Below are positions 44,397 to 54,205 of a DNA stretch of 64,000 nt, piece by piece (position 1 is the stretch's first letter; every line of letters begins with the position of its first letter). The DNA is taken from NCBI RefSeq assembly GCF_026011795.1, contig NZ_BRVS01000005.1, positions 186,001 through 250,000 on the forward strand. Reading direction: 5' to 3'. Under the pieces are notes generated by a model. The model saw nothing but the letters and a program-made list of their open reading frames with translations, was not told the DNA's origin and did not search any database. A program made the position numbers and the translations under genes. The DNA comes from Arthrobacter mangrovi (lineage in GTDB: Bacteria; Actinomycetota; Actinomycetes; Actinomycetales; Micrococcaceae).

Positions 44397-45851
44397 TCAG
44401 GACGACGGCGGCTGCGTCGCCAATTCTGCCGCCAGCTGGCGCGAGCGTGCGCGGGCATCGGCGACGACGGCAACCAGCCCGGTCCCGGCCAGCCATGCTC
44501 CGGCCACCTGGAGCCGGTGACTGCTGCCCGCGAGCTCGCGCACGGCCGCGACGCGGTCCCGGTGCCCCACTGTGGCGGACGGCAGCGCGCCGGTCCAGCG
44601 GACCACCTTCCAGCCGAGGATGTCGGCGTCGATGACGGGCACGCCCAGCAGGGCCGTGGCATCGGTCAGCGCCTGGCGGTAAAGCGCCTCATCGGTCCAG
44701 CCCGTGTAGTCCTCGCCGCCGGCCGCCTCCGGGTGCCCGGTGGCCCGGCCGTAGGACAGGCGCAGCACGTGCGTGCCCGGACCGGTTTGCTCGGCGAGCC
44801 AGGGCCACTTCGCGGTGGCGTGCGTGAGTGCCTTGGCGCGGACGCCCCGGGTCCCGGCCGCCACCAGCAGGCCCGTCCCGCGCGGCTTCGCGTCCAGCTC
44901 CGGCTCGTCCAGCACCAGCGTTACGAGGGCGACGGCGGGTCCGGGTCCCGGCCGGAGGGCACCGAGGCCGGGAAGTTCCGGCGCCAGGAGGTCGACGGCG
45001 GTGCCGCCATCAGCGGCCATGACCAGGCCCTCCGCGGTGAACGGGCCGGCCTCCGACTCGACCCGCCACACGCCGTCGCGCCTGGAGACCGCGGACACCT
45101 TGGCCCCGGTATGCACCGCGACGCCGTGCCGGGCCAGATCTGCCAGCAGGGCCTCGGTCAGCCGGCCCATCCCGCCGTCGATCCCGGCCACCGCCGAACC
45201 GGCCGGAGCCGCGCTGCGCAGGGCGCCCACGGCGGCCTGCAGGGAACCGTGGCTGGCCACGGAGGCGCGCAGGCCGGGGGCTACCGAGTCGACGTCCAGC
45301 ACGTCCGGGTCCGCCGAGTAGACGCCGGCCGCCACCGGCGCGACCAGCCGTTCCAACACGGTGCCGCCCATCCGGGCGCGGACCAGTTCGCCCAGGCTCA
45401 GTCCCTCCTTGGACAGCAGGTTGCCCAGCGGCAGCACCTTGTCGGCCGCGGCGCGCAGTGCCGCCGTTCGGCCGATCGCGGCAACGATGGCCGGGTCCAG
45501 CGGGTCGGCGGGGATGCCCAGGATGCCGCTTTTCGGCAGCGGCTGGACGGAATCGGGCAGCTGCAGCCAGGCACCGGCGGGGTCCGGCTGGACCAGTTCC
45601 GCCCCCAGTCCCAGCTCGGCAGCCAGATCGGAGACCGTGCGGGTACGGGTGGCAAAGGACTCGGCGCCGGCGTCGAGCAGGAAGCCGGCGACCTCGTGCC
45701 GGGTGACGCAGCCGCCGCAGCGCTCGGCGGCCTCGAGCACCGTCACCTTGACGCCGTGCAGGGCCAGTTCACGGGCCGAGACGAGCCCGGCGATCCCGCC
45801 GCCGACCACGATGGCAGCCGGCAGCCGGGACTGCTGTGCGCGGTGCGGCAT
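44397..45851 (-). CDS. cgoX: Coproporphyrinogen III oxidase, HemY/CgoX type
   Basis: A 484-residue FAD enzyme. The FAD motif GGGIAGL is near residues 17-23, with the VTVLEAAERCGGCVTRHEVAGFLLDAGAESF continuation typical of HemY. GIDGGMGRLTEAL and the C-terminal AGAWLAGTGLVAVV close the FAD site. It oxidises coproporphyrinogen III with oxygen; older names are protoporphyrinogen oxidase HemG/HemY. ATG 45851 is two bases after the hemE stop. A 69-base gap with an inverted repeat separates it from chdC. Confidence 0.93.
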   Translation of the reverse strand: MPHRAQQSRLPAAIVVGGGIAGLVSARELALHGVKVTVLEAAERCGGCVTRHEVAGFLLDAGAESFATRTRTVSDLAAELGLGAELVQPDPAGAWLQLPDSVQPLPKSGILGIPADPLDPAIVAAIGRTAALRAAADKVLPLGNLLSKEGLSLGELVRARMGGTVLERLVAPVAAGVYSADPDVLDVDSVAPGLRASVASHGSLQAAVGALRSAAPAGSAVAGIDGGMGRLTEALLADLARHGVAVHTGAKVSAVSRRDGVWRVESEAGPFTAEGLVMAADGGTAVDLLAPELPGLGALRPGPGPAVALVTLVLDEPELDAKPRGTGLLVAAGTRGVRAKALTHATAKWPWLAEQTGPGTHVLRLSYGRATGHPEAAGGEDYTGWTDEALYRQALTDATALLGVPVIDADILGWKVVRWTGALPSATVGHRDRVAAVRELAGSSHRLQVAGAWLAGTGLVAVVADARARSRQLAAELATQPPSS

Positions 45852-45853
45852 GG

Positions 45854-46915
45854 CTAGAGTTCCATCCTGTGGATCAGTTCGACGACCCGCGTCAGCACCT
45901 CCGGGTCGGTTTCCGGGGGGACGCCGTGGCCCAGGTTGAGGACATGGCCCGGCGCGGCGGCTCCGGCGGCGATCACCTCGCGCACGTGGGCCTCGAGGAC
46001 CTCCCACGGAGCAGCCAGCAGCGCCGGATCGATGTTGCCCTGCAGCGGCGTGGTGCCGCCCAGGCGCCGGTTGGCCTCGTCGAGGGGCAACCGGTAGTCC
46101 ACGCCGATGACGTCGACGCCCACGTCGCGCATCGCCACCAGCAGCTCCGACGTGCCGGTGCCGAAGTGGACCAGCGGGGCACCCAGGTCGCGGACGTGGT
46201 CGAGGGCGCGGGCCGACGCCGGGGCGACGTGCCGGCGGTAATCCGCGAGCCCCAGCGATCCGGCCCAGGAGTCGAAGAGCTGGCCGGCGCTGGCACCGGC
46301 TTCCAACTGGGCCCGGAGGAACTTGCCGGACGCGTCGGCGGCCCAGTCCGTCAGCGCCCGCCAGGTTTCCGGCTCCGCGTGCATCATGGTCCGCGGACCG
46401 AGGTGGTCCCGGGAGGGCTTGCCTTCGACCATGTAGGCCGCGAGGGTGAAGGGCGCGCCGGCGAAACCGATCAGCGGCTTGCTGCCGAGCTCCGCCACGG
46501 TCAGCCGGACAGCGTCACGGATCGGCTCGAGGGCCGCATCGTCCAGCACCGGCAGCTTGGCGACGTCGGCCGCGGTGCGCACGGGAGCGCCGAGCACCGG
46601 TCCGACACCGGGGACAATGTCGACGTCGACCCCGGCCAGCTTGAGCGGAATCACGATGTCCGAGAAGAAAATGCCGGCGTCCACGTCGTGCCGACGGACC
46701 GGCTGCAGTGTGATTTCAGCAGCCAGTTCAGGCTTGAGGCACGAGTCAAGCATGCCGATGCCGCGGCGGACCTCCCGGTACTCGGGCAAGGAACGCCCCG
46801 CCTGGCGCATGAACCAGACCGGCCGGCGTTCCGGCTTCCCTCCGCGGTAGGCAGTGATCAGGGCTGAGTCCGCGGTGCGGCCGTCCATCAGGGGGTGGGA
46901 AGCATTCAAGGTCAT
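45854..46915 (-). CDS. hemE: Uroporphyrinogen decarboxylase
   Basis: A 353-residue HemE. The family signature RPVWFMRQAGRSLPEYR is at about 31-47, with the catalytic Asp in FFSDIVIPLKLAG. GFAGAPFTLAAYMVEGKPS is the second conserved loop. It removes four acetate carboxyls to give coproporphyrinogen III. It is the first gene of the minus-strand heme operon and is divergent from hemA. CAGAAT lies seven bases before ATG 46915. Confidence 0.96.
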   Translation of the reverse strand: MTLNASHPLMDGRTADSALITAYRGGKPERRPVWFMRQAGRSLPEYREVRRGIGMLDSCLKPELAAEITLQPVRRHDVDAGIFFSDIVIPLKLAGVDVDIVPGVGPVLGAPVRTAADVAKLPVLDDAALEPIRDAVRLTVAELGSKPLIGFAGAPFTLAAYMVEGKPSRDHLGPRTMMHAEPETWRALTDWAADASGKFLRAQLEAGASAGQLFDSWAGSLGLADYRRHVAPASARALDHVRDLGAPLVHFGTGTSELLVAMRDVGVDVIGVDYRLPLDEANRRLGGTTPLQGNIDPALLAAPWEVLEAHVREVIAAGAAAPGHVLNLGHGVPPETDPEVLTRVVELIHRMEL

Positions 46916-46928
46916 ACCCCCGATTCTG
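46916..46928 (-). promoter_or_regulatory. -10-like box CAGAAT, seven bases before the hemE ATG
   Basis: Minus-strand CAGAAT at 46923-46928 has the right spacing for a leaderless start but lacks the first T of TANNNT. The run GGGG just before ATG could help ribosome binding instead. Confidence 0.35.
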
Positions 46929-47082
46929 CCCTGTGGTCAGGCGCCAAAGCCAACGGGGCGGAGCCGGCTGACAGGCGCGGACGAGCACGCTTGGGCCCTC
47001 AGTGGCTAAAATCACGGATGAATCCGCCCCTAACGCGGGGTTAACAGGGCATCCTTACAAGATTCGCCGGACCGCCGGCGGC

Positions 47083-47098
47083 TAAGATGGGAAACGCT
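47083..47098 (+). promoter_or_regulatory. -10 box TAAGAT ahead of hemA
   Basis: TAAGAT at 47083-47088 is ten bases before GTG 47099. It overlaps the alternative ATG 47087, which argues against that start. A second box, TAAAAT, lies at 47007-47012. A 12-base CGGAT-GA-ATCCG repeat sits at 47015-47026 in the same 183-base divergent hemE/hemA region. Confidence 0.45.
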
Positions 47099-48421
47099 GT
47101 GGTCTTACTATCTCTCGTTGCGACGCATTCCGATCTGGACCTCGAAACTGTTGCCCGCCTGAGCGCCGGCTCCTCCGAGGTCGCTGCCAACGTGCTCGCA
47201 GACGGAAAGCCCGTTTCCGGTGCCGTCGTCCTGGCCACGTGCAACCGCGTGGAGTTCTACTGCGAAACCGGGGCCGACACGGACGTCGAGGCCGCCCGCT
47301 CGGCCGTAGTCGCCGAGATTGCCCGCCAGTCCGGACTGGACGAACAGCTTGTCTCCCGCTCCTTCACCACCAACACCGGCCACGACGTGGCCCGGCACCT
47401 GTTTTCCGTCGGCGCCGGCCTGGATTCCGCAGTCATCGGCGAACGCGAGATCGCCGGCCAGGTCCGCCGCGCCCTCAACGTCGCCCAGCAGGCCGGCACG
47501 GCCAGCGGTGCGCTCGTCAGGCTCTTCCAGACCGCTTCCCGCACGGCCAAGGATGTCGGCGCCCAGACCGCGCTCGGCGGGCGCGGCCTGTCCATCGTCT
47601 CCGTCGCGCTCGAACTGGCCACGGACCTTGCGGAGGACCGCGACTGGTCCGGCAAGAACGTCGTCGTCTTCGGGACCGGCGCCTACGCCGGCGCCACCAT
47701 GGCCCTGCTGCGCGAGCGCTCCTGCGCCAATGTCGCCGTCTACTCGTCCTCGGGCCGCGCCCGGACCTTCACCGCGACCCGTGGCGGCACCCCCTTGACG
47801 GAGGAGACCCTCCCGGCCGCGCTGGCCGCCGCGGACGTGGTCATTGGCTGCAGCGGCAGCGACCAGCAGGTCAGCGCCGATCGCGTGGAAGAAGTCCGGC
47901 GCGGGACGGACAAGCCGCTGATCGTCATCGACCTCGCCCTGACCCACGACTTCGAGCCGGGTGTCGGCGACCTTGACGGCGTGGACCTGATCACCCTCGA
48001 GTCCGTGCGGCTCGCCGCTCCCGAAGAGCAGGCCGAGTCGGTCCACCAGGCTGCCGAGATCGTCACGCACGCCGCCCGCGCCTTCGAGGAGGAGCAGCAG
48101 GCCCGCACCATCGACACCGCCATCGTCGCCCTGCGCCGCCACACCATGGCCGTGCTGGAGACGGAGCTGGAAAAGGTCCGCTCGCAGCACGGCTGCACCG
48201 GGCCGGCCCGGGAAGTCGAGTTCGCCATGCGGCGCATGGTCAAGCAGCTGCTGCATCTGCCCACGGTCCGGGCCCGCGAACTCGCCGCGGACGGCCGCCA
48301 GCACGAATACATCGCTGCCCTTGAGGCTCTCTACGGCATCAGCCTGGGAGAACCCGCCCCGACCGCAGCCGAGGACAACTGCCCGCGCCAGTCCGAGCCG
48401 GGCGAGGCCGCGTCGGCCTGA
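47099..48421 (+). CDS. hemA: Glutamyl-tRNA reductase
   Basis: A 440-residue GluTR, the first committed enzyme of heme synthesis, reducing glutamyl-tRNA to glutamate-1-semialdehyde. The catalytic Cys is in ATCNRVEFY (about 47). [16 protein letters not shown] is the conserved spinal region, FGTGAYAG binds NADPH, and a C-terminal helical dimerisation domain follows. GTG 47099 gives the usual [16 protein letters not shown] start. It is divergent from hemE, allowing separate control of pathway entry. It is convergent with moeZ; the 77-base gap between them shows no clear terminator. Confidence 0.95.
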   Translation: MVLLSLVATHSDLDLETVARLSAGSSEVAANVLADGKPVSGAVVLATCNRVEFYCETGADTDVEAARSAVVAEIARQSGLDEQLVSRSFTTNTGHDVARHLFSVGAGLDSAVIGEREIAGQVRRALNVAQQAGTASGALVRLFQTASRTAKDVGAQTALGGRGLSIVSVALELATDLAEDRDWSGKNVVVFGTGAYAGATMALLRERSCANVAVYSSSGRARTFTATRGGTPLTEETLPAALAAADVVIGCSGSDQQVSADRVEEVRRGTDKPLIVIDLALTHDFEPGVGDLDGVDLITLESVRLAAPEEQAESVHQAAEIVTHAARAFEEEQQARTIDTAIVALRRHTMAVLETELEKVRSQHGCTGPAREVEFAMRRMVKQLLHLPTVRARELAADGRQHEYIAALEALYGISLGEPAPTAAEDNCPRQSEPGEAASA

Positions 48422-48498
48422 CACTGCCATGCCCGGACCGCGCCTGCACCTGGCTACATGTGCCCGGCCGCTGGTCTAGCCTCCGGCTCAAGCCCGCG

Positions 48499-49683
48499 TC
48501 AGTAAACCGCCTTTTCCGGCTCCACGTCCCGCACCCAGGCGAGGACGCCGCCGTCGAGATGGCGCACCTTGGTATAGCCGTGGTCCAGCAACTCCCGCAG
48601 CACCTCGGCCGACCTCGCTCCGCTCTTGCAGTGCAGGACCAGTTCCTTGTCCCGCGGCAGCTCCCCCGCCGCCTCGCCGGAAAGGATCCGGCCCTTGGGC
48701 ACCAGTCTCGCGCCGGGGATGCGCACGATTTCGTACTCCCCCGGCTCCCGCACGTCGATCAGCTCGAAGGACGCACCGCCGTCGTCCCTTGACCGCAGCA
48801 TCGCGGCAAGCTCGGTCGCGCTGACGGTGTGCCCGGCGTCCACCACCGGGGCCGGGCCCACTCCGCAAAACGCCTCATAGTCCGCCAGCTCGGTAATCGG
48901 TTCCCCGTGCGGGTCCTTGCGGACCTTCAGCTCGCGCCAGCTCATCTGGAGGGCGTTGAACACCAGCACGCGGCCCAGCAGCGTCGAGCCGATGCCGGTG
49001 ATCAGCTTGATGGCCTCGTTCACCATGACCGAGCCGATCTGGGCGCACAGCACGCCGAGCACCCCGCCCTCGGCGCAGGAAGGGACGGACCCGGCCGGCG
49101 GGGCCTCCGGGTAGAGGTCGCGGTAGTTCGGCCCGTACCGGTCCCAGAAGACGCTGACCTGGCCGTCGAAGCGCAGGATCGACCCCCAGACGTAGGGCTT
49201 GCCCAGGATCGCGGCGGCGTCGTTGACCAGGTACCGGGTGGCGAAGTTGTCCGTGCCGTCGAGGATCACGTCATAGCCTGCAAAGATGTCCAGCGCGTTG
49301 CCCGCGTCCAGCCTGGTTTCGTGAAGTACGACGGCGGTGCCCGGATTCAGGTCCAGGATGCTGTCCCGCGCGGATTGGGCTTTGCTCCGCCCCAGGTCCC
49401 GCACGGTGTGGATCACCTGCCGCTGGAGATTGCTCGCCTCGACCACGTCGTCGTCGACAATGCCGATGGTGCCCACGCCCGCGGCGGCCAGGTAGAGCAT
49501 GGCCGGCGAGCCCAGGCCTCCCGCCCCGATGACCAGCACCTTCGCGTTTTTCAGCCGCAGCTGGCCCTGCAGCCCCACTTCCGGGATGATCAGGTGGCGC
49601 GAGTAGCGCTGCATCTCTTCCGGGGTCAAGGCTGCGGCGGGCTGCACCAGCGGCGGCAGCGCGACGGATTCCTGCGTGCTCAT
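48499..49683 (-). CDS. moeZ: Adenylyltransferase/sulfurtransferase MoeZ (MoeB-rhodanese)
   Basis: A 394-residue fusion. The E1-like MoeB domain has GAGGLGSP and the complete ATP site DDDVVEASNLQRQ (about 75-87). A C-terminal rhodanese domain carries its active Cys in HCKSGARS (about 350). MoeZ activates and thiocarboxylates ThiS/MoaD-like carrier proteins and serves molybdopterin, thiamine or cysteine synthesis. A possible client, ThiS, is encoded at 52598. There are no CxxC zinc pairs, as in actinobacterial MoeZ. ATG 49683 lies six bases after TAGATT. Confidence 0.93.
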   Translation of the reverse strand: MSTQESVALPPLVQPAAALTPEEMQRYSRHLIIPEVGLQGQLRLKNAKVLVIGAGGLGSPAMLYLAAAGVGTIGIVDDDVVEASNLQRQVIHTVRDLGRSKAQSARDSILDLNPGTAVVLHETRLDAGNALDIFAGYDVILDGTDNFATRYLVNDAAAILGKPYVWGSILRFDGQVSVFWDRYGPNYRDLYPEAPPAGSVPSCAEGGVLGVLCAQIGSVMVNEAIKLITGIGSTLLGRVLVFNALQMSWRELKVRKDPHGEPITELADYEAFCGVGPAPVVDAGHTVSATELAAMLRSRDDGGASFELIDVREPGEYEIVRIPGARLVPKGRILSGEAAGELPRDKELVLHCKSGARSAEVLRELLDHGYTKVRHLDGGVLAWVRDVEPEKAVY

Positions 49684-49695
49684 AGTGCCAATCTA
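49684..49695 (-). promoter_or_regulatory. -10 box TAGATT, six bases before the moeZ ATG
   Basis: Minus-strand TAGATT at 49690-49695 with a six-base gap to ATG 49683 and no ribosome site. Probable leaderless start. Confidence 0.5.
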
Positions 49696-49742
49696 CGCGC
49701 AGCGGGCAGAATGCGGACAAAAATGAACCCGCCCGCACCTGC

Positions 49743-49777
49743 CGGGTAAACTTGCCCATTGAGAGCTGATTTACCCG
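49743..49777. repeat. Inverted repeat CGGGTAAA-N19-TTTACCCG between moeZ and tetR
   Basis: Perfect 8-base arms at 49743-49750 and 49770-49777. The repeat lies 46 bases before the chosen tetR start in the divergent gap, the usual place for a TetR autoregulatory operator. The long spacer is less usual and may instead reflect two half-sites. Confidence 0.45.
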
Positions 49778-49823
49778 CGAATTGGCGACGCGGCCAAACG
49801 CGCGCCGGATAGGTCCGACGACT

Positions 49824-50444
49824 GTGAGCACTGAATCCCGACCGGCTGCCCGGCCTGCCCGGCTGCCGCGCGAGGAACGGCGCCGCCAACTGCTGCAAGC
49901 GGCCCACGAGGTGTTCGTCGCCAACGGCTACCACGGCGCCGCGATGGACGAGATTGCGGAGACGGCCAAGGTCAGCAAGCCGGTGCTGTACCAGCATTTC
50001 CCCGGGAAGCGGGAGCTCTACCTCGCCCTGCTGGACCACCACCTCGCGTCGCTGAACGCGATGCTCATGGCTGCCCTGAACTCGACGCCGGACAACAAGC
50101 TCCGGGTGCATGCCACGATGGACGCCTATTTCCGCTTCATCGCGCAGGAGAGCCAGGCGCACCGGCTTGTCTTCGAATCCGACCTCAACAACGACCCTGA
50201 CGTCAGCGGCCGCCTGGAGGATTTCAACGCCCGCCTGGCCTCCGCCATCGCCGCGGTGATCGCCGAAGAAACCAAGCTGTCCGAGGCGGAGTCCACGTTG
50301 CTCGGCCGTTCGCTGGCCGGCATGGCGCAGATCAGCGCCCGCTACTGGCTGCAGACCGGCGGGGAGCTGGCGCGCGAGGACGCCGTGGACCTCATTTACC
50401 GTTTAGCTTGGCGCGGAATTTCACGTTTCCCGAAGGAAACCTAG
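49824..50444 (+). CDS. TetR/AcrR family transcriptional regulator
   Basis: A 206-residue regulator. The N-terminal helix-turn-helix (about 17-65) contains RRQLLQAAHEVFVANGYHGAAMDEIAETAKVSKPVLYQHFPGKRELY in pieces typical of the family. A helical ligand-binding domain follows. The position after moeZ (divergent) and before DUF3107 matches Rv3208 (from memory). The ligand is unknown. GTG 49824 (VSTESRP) is chosen; a TTG at 49782 would add 14 residues but would begin just inside the inverted repeat region. Confidence 0.88.
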   Translation: MSTESRPAARPARLPREERRRQLLQAAHEVFVANGYHGAAMDEIAETAKVSKPVLYQHFPGKRELYLALLDHHLASLNAMLMAALNSTPDNKLRVHATMDAYFRFIAQESQAHRLVFESDLNNDPDVSGRLEDFNARLASAIAAVIAEETKLSEAESTLLGRSLAGMAQISARYWLQTGGELAREDAVDLIYRLAWRGISRFPKET

Positions 50445-50498
50445 GATAGATTTCGACTCGTACGGAACATTCAGCACAGCGTAAGCAGGAGGCAAAGC

Positions 50499-50723
50499 GT
50501 GGAAATCAAGATCGGAATCCAGAACGTCGGCCGGGAACTTGTCATCGACTCTCCGGATACGGCGGACGCGGTCGCCGAGCTGGTTTCCCGCGCGATGAAC
50601 GGAGGCGCCGAACTGCGCCTGAAGGATGCCAAGGGCAACCTGGTCATCGTGCCCGCCAACGTGCTGGGCTATGTCGAGATCGGCGCCGAGGAACCCCGCC
50701 GCGTCGGTTTCGGCGCCCTCTAG
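50499..50723 (+). CDS. DUF3107 family small protein (TB9.4-like)
   Basis: A 74-residue protein, MEIKIGIQNVGRELVID at the start and VPANVLGYVEIG near the end, matching DUF3107. It looks like a compact alpha/beta domain with no membrane helix. Function is unknown. From memory the M. tuberculosis homologue Rv3208A also follows a TetR gene. AGGAGG lies six bases before GTG 50499. The gap to the TetR stop is 54 bases. Confidence 0.88.
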   Translation: MEIKIGIQNVGRELVIDSPDTADAVAELVSRAMNGGAELRLKDAKGNLVIVPANVLGYVEIGAEEPRRVGFGAL

Positions 50724-50741
50724 GCCTTCCCGGCCGGCGTC

Positions 50742-51044
50742 ATGGTCGAACTGGTCATGCTGGTCCTGGGCGCCGGCGCCATTGGCGCCGTCGTCTGGGC
50801 GGCCGATAAGAAGCGCCAGGCCTACGGGGCGCTGGTTCCCGCGGCGGCCGGCATCGTCGCGGCCGTCCTGCTGTGGCTGGTGCTGATGGCCTTCGGCCTC
50901 GGCTCCGAGCCCGGTGTCTATTTCCTCAGCTGGCTGCTGCCCCTCGCCGTTGCAGTACCGGCGGCATGGCTTACGGCCTGGTTCCTGGGTCGCCGGCGCA
51001 CGGCGGCCGACCTGTCCCGGCTGGAAGCGGCGCTGCGAGCCTAG
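50742..51044 (+). CDS. Small membrane protein, unknown function
   Basis: A 100-residue protein with three hydrophobic helices (about 2-20, 28-51 and 58-83) and a short basic tail with RRRTAADLSRLEAALRA. I do not recognise the family. It begins 18 bases after the DUF3107 stop and is likely in the same transcript. ATG 50742 lacks a strong ribosome site, so it may be translated by coupling. Composition matches its neighbours. Confidence 0.6.
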   Translation: MVELVMLVLGAGAIGAVVWAADKKRQAYGALVPAAAGIVAAVLLWLVLMAFGLGSEPGVYFLSWLLPLAVAVPAAWLTAWFLGRRRTAADLSRLEAALRA

Positions 51045-51124
51045 CTGCAGGCTAGCGGGACCAGCCTGCCCCCACTGGCGGCGCCAGGTCCGACGTCGCC
51101 GGATCCAGCTTCCGGTCCGCCCCG

Positions 51125-51799
51125 TCAGGCGCCCTCCGGGCCGTTCTCGTTGTCCGGGTGCTCAGTGCACAGGCAGATGCGGTTGCCGTCCGCGTCAGTG
51201 GCAATCGTCCAGGACGGGGCGTGCGCGTCATCCAGGACCCCGCCCGCGTCGGCCGCCGCCGCTACGACCGGCCCGATGTCGCTGAGCGGGTAGTACACAT
51301 CGAGGTGCAGCCGGGACTCGGCCGGCGTGCCCGTCTGCTGGAACCACACGTTGGGGCCGCGGCCGAACGGGTCGACCAACTCCCCCTGCCAGCCCTCCTT
51401 GTACCCCAGCGCCGTCTTCCAGAGGCCGGAGATCTGTTCCGGATGCCTGGTGTCCGCCGCGAGCGCGAAGCTCCGGTACTCCTGCGGACGCGCGTCCGCG
51501 CCGAGCCGCTCGGCAAGTTCGCTGAGCGAGGCCGCCGCGGAGATATCCCGGGTGGTGACCTCCCCGCCGGCGTCGTGGGAGGTCAGCCGCAGGAACACAC
51601 GGTCGTAGCGCCAGTCCAGATCCGGGTGGTGGTTCGATTCCTCCGCCAGGTCCCCCGCCGCCGCGATGAAGTCCAGCGCCGCCCGGCCGTTTTCCAGCTT
51701 GTACACCGTCACCAGCCCTCCCTGCCGGTACCGCCAGTGCGGCAGCGTCCGCAGCTGCTGGTCGATCTGTGTCCGGTCCAGAATGTCGTGCGCGCTCAT
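51125..51799 (-). CDS. Pterin-4a-carbinolamine dehydratase fused to a VOC domain
   Basis: A 224-residue fusion. The N-terminal PCD/DCoH domain (about 5-100) has the EESNHHP catalytic motif and LTSHDAGGEVTTRD. A VOC/glyoxalase-like domain (about 110-215) contains FALAADTRHPEQISGLWKTALGY and LHLDVYYP. PCD recycles 4a-hydroxytetrahydropterin. The VOC part may bind a metal or substrate of its own; its role is unknown. GGAGGAA before ATG 51799 fixes the start. It follows thiG by 28 bases on the same strand and may share its transcript. Confidence 0.82.
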   Translation of the reverse strand: MSAHDILDRTQIDQQLRTLPHWRYRQGGLVTVYKLENGRAALDFIAAAGDLAEESNHHPDLDWRYDRVFLRLTSHDAGGEVTTRDISAAASLSELAERLGADARPQEYRSFALAADTRHPEQISGLWKTALGYKEGWQGELVDPFGRGPNVWFQQTGTPAESRLHLDVYYPLSDIGPVVAAAADAGGVLDDAHAPSWTIATDADGNRICLCTEHPDNENGPEGA

Positions 51800-51827
51800 T
51801 GTTCCTCCGGCCGCGAGGCTCTCCAGG

Positions 51828-52830
<1,003 letters not shown>

Positions 52831-52834
<4 letters not shown>

Positions 52835-53988
52835 CGTTGGCTCCCTTCCATGCTTGTGCTGAAGCGGTCCGGCCGGAACTGCAGCAGTTCCGCGGGCACC
52901 GGCAGGCCTTCCGCCAGGTCCGCGCAGACCCTGGCCGCCGCCGGCGCGAGCAGGACCCCGTGCCGGAAGAAGCCCGTGGCGACCAGCAGGCCCGGCACGT
53001 CCCCTTCCGATTCGGCCACGCGTCCCAGCAGCGGCGCATTGTCCGGGGTCCCCGGCCGCGCCCGGCAGGTGGTCTCCTCGAGCTGAAGCTCGGCGACCGC
53101 AGGCACCAGCGCCTGGGCATCGCGCAGGAGCTGGTAGACGCCGCCCGCCGAGGGGGCGTCCGCGCCGTCCTCGCGCGACGTGGCCCCAATGACCACCGTC
53201 CCGTCCTCGCGCGGCACCACATAGACGGGCAGGCCGCGCACCAGCCCGCGCACAGTCAGGCGCACCAGCGGCCGCAGCGCCTGGGGGACCCGCAGGCGCA
53301 GGATGTCGCCGTAGACCGGCCGCAACGGCAGCCGCAGGGATGCGGGCAGTCCGTCGAGCAAGGCGGTGCCGAGCCCGTTGGCCATCACGGTCTCGTCCGC
53401 GGCAATCCGCGTTCCGTCATCGAGGACGACGCCGGTCACTTCCCCGGTGCCCGACCTCGCCAGCGCGGCGGCGCGGCGGCGCACGATACCGGCCCCGGCC
53501 CCGGCGAGCGCGTCCAGCAGCGCCGCGGACAGGGCGCGCGGATCGATCTGGTGGTCGTCGGGGGCGAGGAAGGCTCCGGACAGGGCCGGGGACAGCGCCG
53601 GTTCCAGCCGGCGCGCCTCGCGGCTGGTCAGCTGTTCCACCCGCAGCCCCTGGGCCAGCTGCGCCTGGCGCAGGTCCTCAAGGGCCAGCCGGTCGGCCGC
53701 GTCGAAGGCCGCCACCAGCGTTCCGGCAGTCTGGTGTCCCGTGCTGCCCAGCCCCTGCAGGAAGTCCGGGTACCGGCGGGCGGATTCCAAGGTCAGCGCG
53801 AGCAGCTGCTCCTCCTGGTAGTAGAGCTCGCTGACCGGGGCCAGCATGCCGGCGGCAGCGAAGGTCGCCCCGGACCCGGGAGCCGGGTCGATCACGGTGA
53901 CGCGGTGCCCGCGGCGCGCTGCCTCCCACGCGATGCCCAGGCCGACGATGCCCGCGCCGACCACGGCCAGATGTTTTTGAACAGCCAA
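52831..53988 (-). CDS. thiO: Glycine oxidase ThiO
   Basis: A 385-residue FAD-dependent amine oxidase of the DadA/GlyOx type. [18 protein letters not shown] is the FAD motif (about 11-28). The conserved [10 protein letters not shown] and [13 protein letters not shown] segments are typical of ThiO. It oxidises glycine to dehydroglycine for the thiazole ring, the oxygen-dependent route. The start appears to be TTG 53988: an upstream in-frame stop excludes earlier codons, and GGAAGGA lies about ten bases before it at the 3' edge of the riboswitch. Confidence 0.92.
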
Positions 53989-54000
53989 AGTCCGTCATTC

Positions 54001-54114
54001 CTTCCCTACGCCGGTACGAACCGGATCAGGTTCAACGGTCGGTGCCACGCACCCTCTCAGCCTGTCGGCTCCGGCTCACGAGGCCGGGCGCCGCGGTACC
54101 AGGCTCCCGCAGTG
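54001..54114 (-). promoter_or_regulatory. TPP riboswitch (THI element) of the thiOSG operon
   Basis: Read on the minus strand, the conserved CTGAGA (54055-54060) and ACCTGATCCGG (near 54021-54031) are present, followed by CCGGCGTAGGGA at the 3' end. The P2 stem AGCCTG/CAGGCT and an extra GC-rich P3a hairpin fit the class. The 3' strand of the closing helix runs into the GGAAGGA of thiO, so control by hiding the ribosome site is likely; no terminator hairpin is seen. Confidence 0.93.
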
Positions 54115-54192
54115 TCGCCACCAGTGTACTCACGGCGGGCCGCGCGCCGCGGATGTGACGCACTTACGGATCCGGCGGGGCCGCCGCAAGGT

Positions 54193-54205
54193 TATGGTTG
54201 CAGCT
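54193..54205 (+). promoter_or_regulatory. -10 box TATGGT, seven bases before the thiE ATG
   Basis: TATGGT at 54193-54198 and ATG 54206, with no ribosome site between. thiE thus seems to be leaderless and outside the riboswitch control of the divergent thiOSG operon. Confidence 0.5.

Noticed and set aside
47087-47098. ATG 47087 as the hemA start
   Set aside because: It lies within the TAAGAT -10 box, and the usual GluTR N-terminus begins at GTG 47099.
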